A DNA stretch of 64,000 nucleotides, from the NCBI GenBank assembly GCA_958510875.1, contig OY294067.1, positions 274,270,742 through 274,334,741 on the forward strand. Reading direction: 5' to 3'. Every line of letters starts with the position of its first letter. The stretch's first letter is position 1. The DNA is from Endomychus coccineus. Its lineage: Eukaryota; Arthropoda; Insecta; Coleoptera; Endomychidae. The notes under the pieces are model-generated. The model saw only the letters and a list, made by a program, of their open reading frames with translations, ran no database searches and was not told where the DNA came from. The translations under genes and the position numbers were made by a program. This document shows positions 34,906-44,950 of this stretch, one piece after another.

Positions 34906-35692
34906 ATAGATTGCTATATTTTATTAAATGAATAATTTAATACCGTGACCTAGTAAACATACAAGATAACGATATCCAAACAGTAAATAATGAATTTAGG
35001 TGACGTTTCTGAAACGCAACATCAGCAGGGTCGAGTTGTTATAATACTTGAAGTCAAGGCGAAGTTACAACTTTATAGAATTGCATTGACCGATAGAATA
35101 ACAAAGTGACGATCTGAAATCCCTCTATAATAAAGTCTTAATATATCTGTAGAACATTGATTAAGTTAGATATAAAAGTTATCAAACAGTTATCAGTTAA
35201 TGTTATGTTACGTGAAGTATTACAATAAATCATAAAATCAAATATGATATCATACCTCCCGACTTAAATATCACCAACCCCAAGAACCTGATTATCACTG
35301 GCGATGTGATACTTGTGATCTGGATACTTTTGCATTAATTGATGTGACTGGCAAAGATCGCCAAGTTACCACATGGCGATCCTTGCTAATTCTTTCTCCA
35401 CATCAGTTAATGGAAATGGATATAAACAGATCACATCGCTAAGTGATCATACTTCTTATAGACCACAATTAACGGGGAATATTATGCGGCACTTCTGCAA
35501 AAATTACGACAAAATGATCAGGAGAAAAGAAATGAAAAACTGACCAGAAGCGTGCATTGGTTGAACGACAATGCAGTCGTGCATACTGCTGAAATTAGGC
35601 AAGCCGAAAATTGAAGCTGCGATTTTCAACAAATCGACTACTCTCTGTAAAAATATATTTTGATCATATCTAGCAATTATCTAATAGTTGCA
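34906..35692. other. No gene recognised; downstream flank of DDX52
   Basis: AT-rich sequence. It would include the 3' UTR of the minus-strand helicase gene. No other coding similarity seen. Confidence 0.4.
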
Positions 35693-38600
35693 TTACCTTC
35701 TCTTTTGTTTCAATATTTCTTCATATATAGGTTTAGTTGAAATATCATCTCGTTGCGGGGCAGCTTTCTCCAACTGTTTCTTCTCTTTTTTATTCCTTTT
35801 CTTAAGTTGAAGCATATAAGGCGGCACCTCGCATCCCGAATCTTTGAGCACATGCGCAATACTGTGAAAGTTGTAAGACGTAAGTACAAACACAATATAC
35901 AAACAGAAATTTACCTTCGAAGGTTGACTGTATCTTCTGTTGTGAAGAATGTAATAGCTTTTCCTTTCCTACCAGCTCTGCCTGCTCTCCCTACTCTATG
36001 AACGTACGATATAGCAGAAGGTGGAAAATCGTAATTTATAACTAAATTTACTCCCTTGAAATCAACACCTCGAGCCATTAACTCAGTGCATATAAGCACC
36101 CATATCTTTCCTTCCCGAAAAGATCTCACTGTATTATCTCTCTACAAGAAATAATTAAATTGAAATAGTTTAATCAAGAACAATTCGAACTGTAGTTGAA
36201 ATACAATAAAATAGCCGTTAATAATGATTTTAATAAGTTTTATTTCGGTATGTATGAATGGCTTTTAGATTATTCAAGAATTTAATGGAGGTCGGAAATG
36301 CCATGGCACATCTGTCCAACATGATGAAAATTTTCCTTTATATCTAGTGTAAATATTTTTTTTGTTTGTCTAGATACCTTTTGTCACAAGCTTGAGATTG
36401 TATCTCATTGTTTGGAATTTTATCTAGAGCATTTCCTAATAGCATTTCAAGTTTATTATTACATTTATGAATGGGTTTTATGTTAGCTCCATTAGAAATG
36501 TTTAAAAATTTATAATGCAAACTGGAATGATGGTGAAACTCGAACATTTTTTCTCTAGCATTTAAAATGTATTTTGTAGCAGGAGAACTTTTACAAGTTG
36601 TTTATTCAATAATTTATTTTAGATTTCTATATCAGTTTTCTTTTGCGATATGGTAAATGTTGTCTAATTCTTTACCATATCCTTCTTTGGTTAATGGAAT
36701 ATGCAAGAAAACGATGCAATTTTATAATTCCATGTTGTACCTATCTGAATCAGTCGCTATGTAATTATTTGTGTGCGAGATATTTCTGTATATGTCAAAA
36801 TATAAAATATCATTGGCTTTACCGATGTTAAGATCTCAAAAAAGTGGTTCATCATTTTCCTCTAACTCAAAAGTCATATTTATTATTTACGATATAATCT
36901 ATTTATATCATCTACGTATCCTAGCCAAACTTAAGGCAAAGTTTCCGCGTTTTGTTTTGAACGTATCTCAAATTTATTAAGAGAGGTTTGCTAAAAAAAG
37001 TTTCCCTGAGCGGTTCCGTATATTTGTTTGTAGAAATGATTATCGCTGACAACATTTTGTTCCATGCAAAGTAACGTTAACATTCAATATTCTGTGATTT
37101 TTTTATCAGGTATATTTTATGTAGTAACCAGTTTTTTCAAATGTTTATAGTGTCATTTGTTGTTATACTCGGAAACAATGAAATTAAATCAAAGTTTGCT
37201 AATATAATTTCTAAACATGATCTAGTAATTCATTCAAAAAAGGCCAAGGATCACTATTTCAGTGACTAGGCGCTTACTGCACGGTTTTTCAGGCGGAGGT
37301 CTACTCAATACTGACTTGTGCCATGGAAAACCTGCGAAGAAACTATGTAAATAGGCGCATATATATTTGCACAGACAGCCGGTCGGCTCTGGGAGCTCTC
37401 AAATCACCCAGTCACATCAAGGCTTGTCAAAGAATGCAGGGATACACTGGCTGAACTAGCTAGGAGAAATAAAGTTCAACTCATCTGAGTCCCCGGACAC
37501 AACAGAGTTGTAGGGAACGAAATGGCAGACTCTCTGGCCAGGCGAGGGTCGTCTAACGCCCCTATCGGACCGGAACCAATGATCGTTTTATCAAACTGCG
37601 TAGGGGGTCTCGCCCTTCTGGGCCAACTGAATAAAGAGTGGTCCAAACTGTGGCGAGAATCACCACGCATGAGGCAGGCCAAGCTTTTCATCAAAGAGCC
37701 TGTGCCTAGGCTCTCGAAGAAACTCCTTTCTCTGAACAGAAGGGTCATCAGAGAGATTATTGTCACTGTCGTCTTAGCAAACGTCTCCACACTATGGGCA
37801 TCACAGATGACCTAATATGTAGGAAATGCAGAGGTGGAAGAAACTGCCTCTCACATCCTGTTTGGGATGCCCAGAATTAGCATCCCTCAGGCACCGACAC
37901 TCCGGAGAATCAAGACTGCTCCCAGAAGAACTTATGGAAGCCAGCACTGGCAATATTCTGGGTTTCTGGGGGGTCACAAACCTGCTAGAATGGAATAGAC
38001 TTCTGACCACGAGGCGCACAATGGGCCCAACTAAGTGGCCTAAGTGCATCAGGGGGCTAAGCCCCCTCCCTCTTGCGATGATGATGATGATGAATTCATG
38101 CAAACCTCAAAGCGAACTTTCTATTTTGATATTTTAGGCTATGTGTAAAACATACAATTTTGGAAAATCGCGGGTGTATAATTCAATATGTCTGGATTGT
38201 ACAAGCTTCTGTATAGGCCAAGCAGGTCACTCAATGGAAATTGTACTTGAACATTGAAAAATTATAAAAAATTGATTCCACATTTTCAAACCATTTAGTA
38301 ATCTTGACTGTGTCAGATGTTAAGTGTTTAAATAGTTGCACAAAGGGACAGAACTTAGACTTATTCTAATCATTGGAAATTGGGTCTACACATTAAACCA
38401 TTACCCTGATTTCTCCCCAACTGTTCCAGGTATTTAAGTAAACTAATTATCCGTTATTATCTGATAATACTATTATATTTAAAGTTCAAATGCATGGTCC
38501 TAGTGTGAAAGTTCTTGAAGACAGCTTAACAAACTTATCTACCATTATATGACCTACATGCATGGTCCATGGTAGAAGGATTTGTTGTATAGTGGGGGTA

Positions 38601-41599
38601 TCGTCGGCCATTCACCTGTGACTATAGTAGTGAGTAGGATATAAAATGCAAAATGACAAATAATGATGAAAAGCGCATTGAAACTGCAGTCACAATTTTT
38701 AATGTTTGAATAGTGTTTGTGCAGGTAGTTGAAAAGGTAGACATTTTTGTGTATTAAATCAACGTTCCTATGTACAGCTTATAATCATGAATATGATTCT
38801 ACAATATCAACATTCACAAACTTTTTCTATCTGATGGAAGTAATTACAAACTCAATCGCTTTGATAATGCCACAGTGTGGTGAAACAATTTGTCAGCATT
38901 TTTAAATTAAATGTTAAAAGTTTTGTGTAAAATTTGAGTTTTATTCTCCAACTTCTGAAGTATTATGAATTTACACTACGTAAACGCCGAAACCATAGAT
39001 ATACAAACTCAATCAATTCTGATTACAGTTATTCAATAATTTTAGAAGAAACCCTACCTGTAACTGTGTCCTTTCTGCATGTATGGCATCAACATTAATA
39101 CCGTCGTAAATGAGTTCGTTAAATAGCTGCTGAGCTCGTTCTTTGCTTTGAACAAATATAAGAACAGGAGGAGCAAGACCTTTCCGAATCAAGTCCCGAA
39201 AAGCTATCAATTTTCCTTGCTCATTTCCAACAAACAATAATTCTTGGTCCACCAAATCAGTTGCAGCATTACTAGGAATAAAAACTTACCTTTACTATTT
39301 AAAGAAATATCAATAAAATCTAACAATATTAGCTTTAAATAGGTGAACTCTTGGGTGGACATTATGGAAACTTACCGTTGCCCAACTGTTATTCTAATAA
39401 GATTTTTCATATTGTGTACACACCATTTGGCTACAACAGGGGTATGTGTAGCACTAAACATTGAAATTTTTCGGCTACTATTTGTACAAGCCTTCAATAT
39501 TTGATCTAACTGTTCTCTAAAACCTCGATTCCCAGCTTCAAATAATTTATCTGCTTCATCTATCACTACCCATTCAACACTAGAAACAGTATAAGATGAG
39601 CAATCAGATCAAAATATTTTACAATTACATACTTTGCTAATAATATTGCTGGAGGTTCTTGATTTAATAGAAAGCATAATCTATTAGGTGTTGTTATTAG
39701 AATATCTGAAACCAAAATGTTTCAATGAACTACATTTATGCAGTTTATGATAAATTTCTATATGATTTCAGTACATCATGGTATAAGACAGCCGAAATGC
39801 CGCAACAGTCACCACAGTTGATTTTCAATATGATTAAGTACCTACCTGCTGTGACTATTTGTTTTAATAAGAATATAACTTAATAAACTATAATAAAGAT
39901 TCTTGACCCAGGTATGAATTATATATTAATCTTCGGGAAATAGGTAACATTAACACTTATGCTTTATATTTTGTTGTCTTTACGTACGTTTCGGTCTCAC
40001 GACCATCATCAGAAGACTTATTATGTCTAAAAATGGATTACTTAAACTAATTGTATTAAACAAAGCGTCCTGTTCACTGTCTACGTTGACATGAACACGT
40101 ATTTTTTAAAAATTCTGCTTAACAGTGGATTCTTGATATTTTATAATTATAACATTGAGGTGTTACAGTTTTGATTATTCATGTTTCTGTTCGTTTCGGC
40201 GACGTGGGCATTTTAATTGAAATTGGTGCGATAAGGACGCTTTGTTTAATACAATTAGTTTAAGTAATCCATTTTTAGACATAATAAGTCTTCTGATGAT
40301 GGTCGTGAGACCAAACGTACGTGAAGACAAGAAAATATGAAGCATAAGTGTTAATGTGACCTATTTTCCGAGAATTTATATAATTAATAAACTATAAAAG
40401 AGTTCACACTGGATACACTATAACACTATACATAAGAAATTATCACCACCCTTATCCACTAAAAATACTGAGAACCTTTCGGCTACCATGAAGTCATCAT
40501 CAGAGTAAATGTTGGGTAGATGTTACTCTGATGATGGCTACTTGGTAGACGAAAGGTCTTCAGTACTTTAACAGTATTTTTAGTGGATAAGGGTGATTAT
40601 TTCTTATTTATAGTGAAGAATATAGCTTGGTTAAATTACTATTCATTATGGCAATTATTATTAAAAACTTACCAAATTTTTGAGAACTTTTAGTGTTATA
40701 TTGGCTCAAAGCCTGCTTTATTTTACTTATGACATGGATTTTAAATCCTCTTCCTTCAGAAAGAAGAACACATTCCCTCTGAGTTTGCTTTGCTAATTCT
40801 CTGGTCGGACATAATATTAATGCACGAAAACCTTGTTTTTGTGGTCCCTGCAATAAATTGATGATGGGCACTAGGAATGCTGCCGTTTTACCAGATCCTG
40901 TAGGAGCACATGCTAACAATTGACGACCCTATAACATTTATAATTAATTTGAACAAGAGGTTTGTTGAATCTATTGTATTCTAGTTTTTACCTGTAACAT
41001 GATGGGTACAGCCTGCTTCTGTATTGGTGTGGGTTCTTCATAGCCACATTTTCTTAAATTCTGTACCAAATCTTGATCTACTTGAAAATCTTCAAATATT
41101 TTAACTGGTGCAGGAATGTTTTTTCCAACAGCATTTATATGATTGATATTTCTGTAATGATTTATCTAAAAATAAGCAAGAGTTGTTTTTGTAGGAGTTT
41201 TAATAAATGTGGGAATCAACATGTACTTACGCTTTCATTTTCTAAAAGACGTTTCTTTCTATCTACATCATTTTGTGTTTCAAGTTTACGTTTCTTCCCA
41301 GTTTTTGGTTGAAAATTGCTCAAAGAGCTTAATAATGTTATAGAATTCTTGTTCTCATTATTTTCATCTACATCTTTGAAACTTTCTACTTCTGGATAAT
41401 CGTCGATAACTTCCTCTTTTATCTTGATATCAAGTTCATTATTATTCTGCTCATTCCTTGCTTTATCCTATAAATGGTTCTTTTTACAACAGCCAGCGAA
41501 TATTTAACTACAACTACATACTTTGTATAATATAGGATTGTGGGTTTTGATGAACCTAGCCCCTTTTGTAAGTTTTTTGAATATATCATAGGCATCCAT
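35693..41599 (-). CDS. DDX52: DEAD-box ATP-dependent RNA helicase, DDX52/Rok1 family, complete nine-exon gene
   Basis: Exons: 41,599-41,522; 41,467-41,231; 41,165-40,992; 40,928-40,673; 39,705-39,633; 39,579-39,376; 39,271-39,058; 36,141-35,915; 35,861-35,693. They total 1,632 bp (543 aa plus stop), with all junctions GT-AG and in phase. Motifs in order: N-terminal [17 protein letters not shown]-motif [26 protein letters not shown]; Ia PTRELAKQ; Ib [61 protein letters not shown]; then a Lys-rich tail. Family members (yeast Rok1) drive U3 snoRNP-dependent 18S rRNA processing in the nucleolus. Most introns are 53-104 bp. The two long ones (967 and 2,916 bp) hold Penelope and LINE insertions. 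No broken motif is seen. Confidence 0.93.
36240..37235 (-). mobile_element. Penelope-like element fragment in the DDX52 intron
   Basis: Minus-strand pieces in several frames: [14 protein letters not shown] (the GxxMG box region, decayed), [18 protein letters not shown] (TxExE..LPFLDL box), [21 protein letters not shown] (L.FDIYRKPT box), and [23 protein letters not shown]. This order is the C-terminal half of a Penelope RT. It lies antisense-free (same strand as the host gene) and is full of stops. It differs in sequence from the 49-kb family, so it is probably another lineage. Confidence 0.7.
37240..38095 (+). mobile_element. Non-LTR retrotransposon 3' end with RNase H domain, in the DDX52 intron
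   Basis: The plus strand reads [15 protein letters not shown] (RNase H catalytic Asp segment), a decayed HxGxxGNE-like [18 protein letters not shown], and a C-terminal Cys/His-type region ([19 protein letters not shown]). It ends in an (ATG)n-type tail at 38,078-38,092. RNase H-bearing LINEs of this layout belong to the I/R1-like groups. A stop or shift lies between the two RNase H pieces. It is inserted opposite to host transcription. Confidence 0.8.
38873..39004 (+). repeat. Dispersed repeat C, copy 2
   Basis: Copy of 1,205-1,340, same orientation. It lies in the DDX52 intron, 53 bp from an exon boundary. Confidence 0.7.
39976..40017 (-). ncRNA. Hammerhead ribozyme, family 2, complete 42-nt motif
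   Basis: On the minus strand: GUCUU (helix I), CUGAUGA, a single U, GGUC-GUGA-GACC (helix II, perfect), GAAA, CG-UA-CG (helix III, 2 bp, 2-nt loop), UA, AAGAC (helix I, perfect 5-bp match). A15.1-U16.1 pairing is possible and the cleavage nucleotide H17 is A, so the predicted cut lies between 39,981 and 39,980. All invariant core bases are present. The extra U before helix II is the only departure from the textbook core. Minimal hammerheads with very short helix III are known from Penelope-like elements. Confidence 0.75.
40288..40328 (+). ncRNA. Hammerhead-ribozyme-like motif, family 2, disabled copy
   Basis: Same layout as 39,976-40,017, including helix I GUCUU/AAGAC and helix II GGUC/GACC. 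The G of GAAA is deleted (GACC-AAAC) and the cleavage nucleotide is G (CGUACGUG). Both changes should abolish cleavage. Confidence 0.65.
40466..40507 (-). ncRNA. Hammerhead-ribozyme-like motif, family 1, helix II broken
   Basis: The minus strand has TACT, CTGATGA, GAAA, GG-TT-C and TCAGTA-type flanks in place, but helix II reads TGACTTCATGGTAGCC and pairs poorly. Confidence 0.45.
40524..40565 (+). ncRNA. Hammerhead-ribozyme-like motif, family 1, intact core
   Basis: TACT, CTGATGA (40,528-40,534), T, GGCTAC-TTG-GTAGAC (one mismatch), GAAA (40,551-40,554), GGTCT, TC, AGTA. Helix I TACT/AGTA pairs perfectly. Helix III is minimal (GG-T-CT), as expected for copies acting as dimers. Predicted cut after C40,561. 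Confidence 0.55.
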
Positions 41600-43187
41600 G
41601 CCTACAACTCATACAGTATTTGAATAAAGAAGTAAATTTGAAACCTTATTAATAACCGTGATCGTGGCTTTGATAGGTTAGTAGATGAAAATTACAGTTG
41701 TCAGAGAGTAGATCTTTTGAATTTCATCCACCACAGAAGTTTTCAAACGTTCAAACACATAAGAATTCTACTCTGTGCTTATAGTATGGCATGCCTATTA
41801 CTTATGTGATGTCACAAAAGTGGTAATTCCACTCATTTCAGGAATTCGAACTAGTACCGTTGATTGAAAGAACTATTTCAATCAACGCTAGTACCTAGTA
41901 CCTACGTTTTTCGATACTGCTCTCACCTAACAAATAGCATTCATTTAAACGCGTTTTTCTCAAAAACGGTGAAATTTTGAGACCCTTAACAAGAGTACAT
42001 TATTTGTTTGAAATAAAATTGTAAACCAGAAAAATTTGCAAAGAAAACAAAAAGTTATTCTCAAAAAAGTTAAGGCTAAAAGAAACGCCGAAAAGTCGCG
42101 CACCCAGCGCCCTCTACCGCATAATCTGAAACTAACTAAGCCATCTAATTTGGCGTCCTCTGAAACCCCCGAGTACCAGATTTCAACGAAATATCTGTAA
42201 CTGCACAGGAGCTACGCTACAGCAAAATTTCGTTTAAAAAAAATTAAATTCAAAACCGCTCCGAAACGAAAGTAGATAGGACCAAAGTGTATACGAAAAA
42301 TCTGATTATTTTCGTAAAATCTACCGTCCCCTGCATTTAAGGGAGGTCTTTCTGAAACATTGTATATATAAAAAAACTCAAAATTGACATTGTGATTTAG
42401 CGACTAGATACATTTTTTACATTTTGGAATCCATTCTTGAACAATAACCGGATGATAGGTTATTTTTCACTCGAGTGATCCCAACACTATCATGAACGTT
42501 AGTTCATTATTTTCTGTGTCAAAAAAATGTCTGATATCTGTAGCACTGTTGAATTATTAAAATTACAGTTCGAACATAATAGTAACTAGCATGAATACAC
42601 AGTATGTATATGGAGAATCCAATTTACAATATTAATTGAAAATTCGTTTTAGTAGATTGATGAAACATCTTTCAATTTCTCTGGTATTGACTTGAAAAAT
42701 CGAATCCGAAGTAAGAGTAACCATCGAAATATAGATACGATATGAATAAATAAATATCACTAAGCCCTACATTCGTGGGATGTCCAAATAGAATGAAATA
42801 TGGACCACTGTTAGTCACTCAATACTATCTACACAAAAAATAATTAAATATTCCTCTATAAATGCGGAGAGAAATAACAAAATGAATATGAAGCACCACG
42901 ATTGATTTGCATAATGGCCAATTATTTTGAATGATCCAAATAACCAATTACTTGAGATCAAATCATCTGTACATTGACAATAGAATGTTTCTGAAAAGCA
43001 TTTTTTAAGGGACTTAACTTTTGAGAAATACAAAATATATAGAATAATAGAATTGCTAACAAGACGTATTAAAATGAAAAAGGCTGTAAAAGAACGGTGA
43101 GGCAATTTAGTAATCTAGGGATCAGTTTGATTCTTGTTTATTATTACTCCCTTTAGACTATTTATAGTTGCCTATGTGTTGGGTGGG
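41600..43187. other. No gene recognised; upstream flank of DDX52
   Basis: The DDX52 promoter should lie just above 41,600. 41,940-42,370 is a repeat-like block: GAAACCCCCGAGTACCAGAT at 42,162 resembles the CCCCCGAGT unit of the 31-kb satellite, and the block ends with TTTAAGGGAGGTCTTTCTGA. The rest is AT-rich with chance frames. Confidence 0.4.
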
Positions 43188-43919
43188 CAGGGCCGGATTA
43201 TCACTATGAGGGGCCCTAAGCACAACAGATTTTGGGGCCCCTCCCCCCTTTTTTTATAAACTACTCTTCATTCATAGAATAAAATAATTTGTAGAGTAAT
43301 ATAATGCTCTAAATCGTGGAGAAGGTTATTGCCAGGAAAATAAGTACATAAATGAATATTTACACTATTAGTGTAATTAGTGTCTTCTTAATTTGACATA
43401 ATATACAATGCGTAACTACATTAATCACTTTTACAATATTACAATTGCACTTTTGGAAACTTATCCGCTGAATGATTCGCTTATATCTAACTGACTTAGA
43501 ACAATCCTTTCCTGCACTTTCTAGCCACAAAATCTTTTATCAGGTCATCAAAGCTGATTCGACGCAATACATCAGCTTCCATGCACAGTAGTGCAAGCGA
43601 GTCTAACCTATCCTGTCGCATATTTGTCCTCAAAGGGTTTTTAATGCGTTTTAACTTGCCACTGCACTGCACTTCCAAGATGAAGAGTAGTTATAAGCGC
43701 GAATTATTCGCCTTTAATACAAAATCAACTAATTCTTGACTACTTTTAGATATTTCCAGTCGTTAGGCATACGCAAACTTTTATATTCCAGTAATTTCTT
43801 TACTTCGTTATTTTTTCCCAGAATAATTGTCATTATCAGTTTTTTAATTTTTAATTTTTACAATTTCCGCGGGGCCCCAACCTATAGCTTAGTCAAGCTT
43901 ATGCTACAATCCAGCACTG
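43188..43919. mobile_element. hAT transposon deletion derivative with target-site duplication
   Basis: Starts CAGGGCCGGATTATCACTAT and ends with the inverted form ...GTAGCAT...ATCCAGCACTG, with inner GGGGCCC blocks on both sides. The flanks TGGGTGGG (43,180-43,187) and TGGGTGGA (43,920-43,927) are an 8-bp duplication with one mismatch, as made by hAT transposases. Total 732 bp. It carries a remnant of the transposase C-terminus on the minus strand. Confidence 0.85.
43496..43690 (-). pseudogene. hAT transposase C-terminal dimerisation segment (ZMYM1-like)
   Basis: The minus frame reads CSGKLKRIKNPLRTNMRQDR, then LDSLALLCMEADVLRRISFD, then DLIKDFVARKCRK and a stop. This matches the hAT C-terminal pattern SKLKxIKxxLRSxMxQxRLxxLALxSIExD, xIDFDxxIxxFAxxKxR found in insect hAT and ZMYM1-like proteins. 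The rest of the transposase is deleted. Confidence 0.75.
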
Positions 43920-43927
43920 TGGGTGGA

Positions 43928-44950
43928 CATGAACCGTAAGAAAACGATTACGAAATCTTTACCTTGTTGACATAATTAGAGTACAGAGGTACATCTAAAA
44001 TCAAACATGCCATTCTATGAGTGGCTAATAAAATCTCCCACCTCACTTCTGCAGAGGAGTCTCAGTAATGATAAACATTCTCGTAAATATTTTTATTACA
44101 GCTGATATTAAATACAATAAATAAAACACACTTTAACAACAACAACAACAATGATTAAATTAGATCACAATACACATTTCAATAAAATTTAATACAATAA
44201 TAAGTTGGGAACCTAATATGTAGTTTATACAACTTCAGATATTAGGTTCATTGTACATTTATTTCCAAATTTCACAGTGTTACTTTTATAAATTACATTT
44301 AATGCATTCATAATACCTACGCGTTTTAATTAATTAATCAACATAATATATAACATTAATCAGAAAATGTTATCCACAAAATCATTATATTATTGAAAAA
44401 ACATGTAGGCGTGACATATTTTGCAAGTAGGTTATGTTACCATCTTTAAAATTGATGAGTATGGAACAATACATTTCCTAAGACAATTGAAAGTAGTTTG
44501 GATATATTTGGAATTTTTAGAAACATTATAGTAACAATTTGTTCTAGAAATAATCAATGCAATAAATATAATTCAATAAATCATATCGAGAGTGACTAGA
44601 TTGTAGTACCCTAGAATGTCAAATAATCGGGTTTCAACATCAACAATTTCTCCAAATGATGATGTTTCTGGTAAGTATCTACTGTAGGTATACATCCAGA
44701 TAAGGTTTTCACATAATTATTTTTTTATAACTATTTTAATAATTGGATGTACCTACTGCTAAAATATTCATAATGGGATCATGACTTATGCTTAGAAACA
44801 TGTTGGTCTTGGCTATAAGAGCGTAGCATATTTTTTCAGTGCAACGTAACTCCAGGCAAAACATGGCTTATTCTATTAAATATAGATATTACTCCATAAT
44901 ATCCTTTCAAGCATACAATGGAGCGGGTACTCCCGTAATACCTATTCCAC
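43928..44950 (-). other. Probable 3' UTR of the kazrin-like gene and flank
   Basis: Gene-free AT-rich sequence directly downstream of the stop at 44,951 on the minus strand. A minus-strand AATAAA lies at about 44,089 (plus TTTTATTA). Contains a short (AAC)n run at about 44,135-44,150. Confidence 0.45.

Larger units (their letters stand above)
39890..40385. mobile_element. Penelope-like inverted terminal module, family 2, in the DDX52 intron
   Basis: A long inverted repeat. The left arm (from GATTCTTGACCCAGGTATGA through ATTAACACTTATGCTTTATA) is mirrored by the right arm (AAATATGAAGCATAAGTGTT through the AGAATTTATATAATTAATAA region). Inner arms TAAAAATGGATTACTTAAAC and their complement continue the symmetry. 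Each arm has one hammerhead-like core. A collapsed version lacking the ribozyme cores lies at 50,331-50,430. Confidence 0.7.
40386..40618. mobile_element. Penelope-like inverted terminal modules, family 1, in the DDX52 intron
   Basis: Begins with AAACTATAAAAGAGTTCACACT and ends TTATTTCTTATTTATAG. The left arm (minus) and right arm (plus) meet near 40,515. It directly abuts the family 2 module and ends 55 bp before the exon boundary at 40,673. Confidence 0.7.

Noticed and set aside
34970..35290. Possible solo LTR (TGTTATAATACTTGAAG ... GAAGTATTACA)
   Set aside because: No second LTR, no convincing target duplication or primer-binding site; the TG...CA match could be chance.
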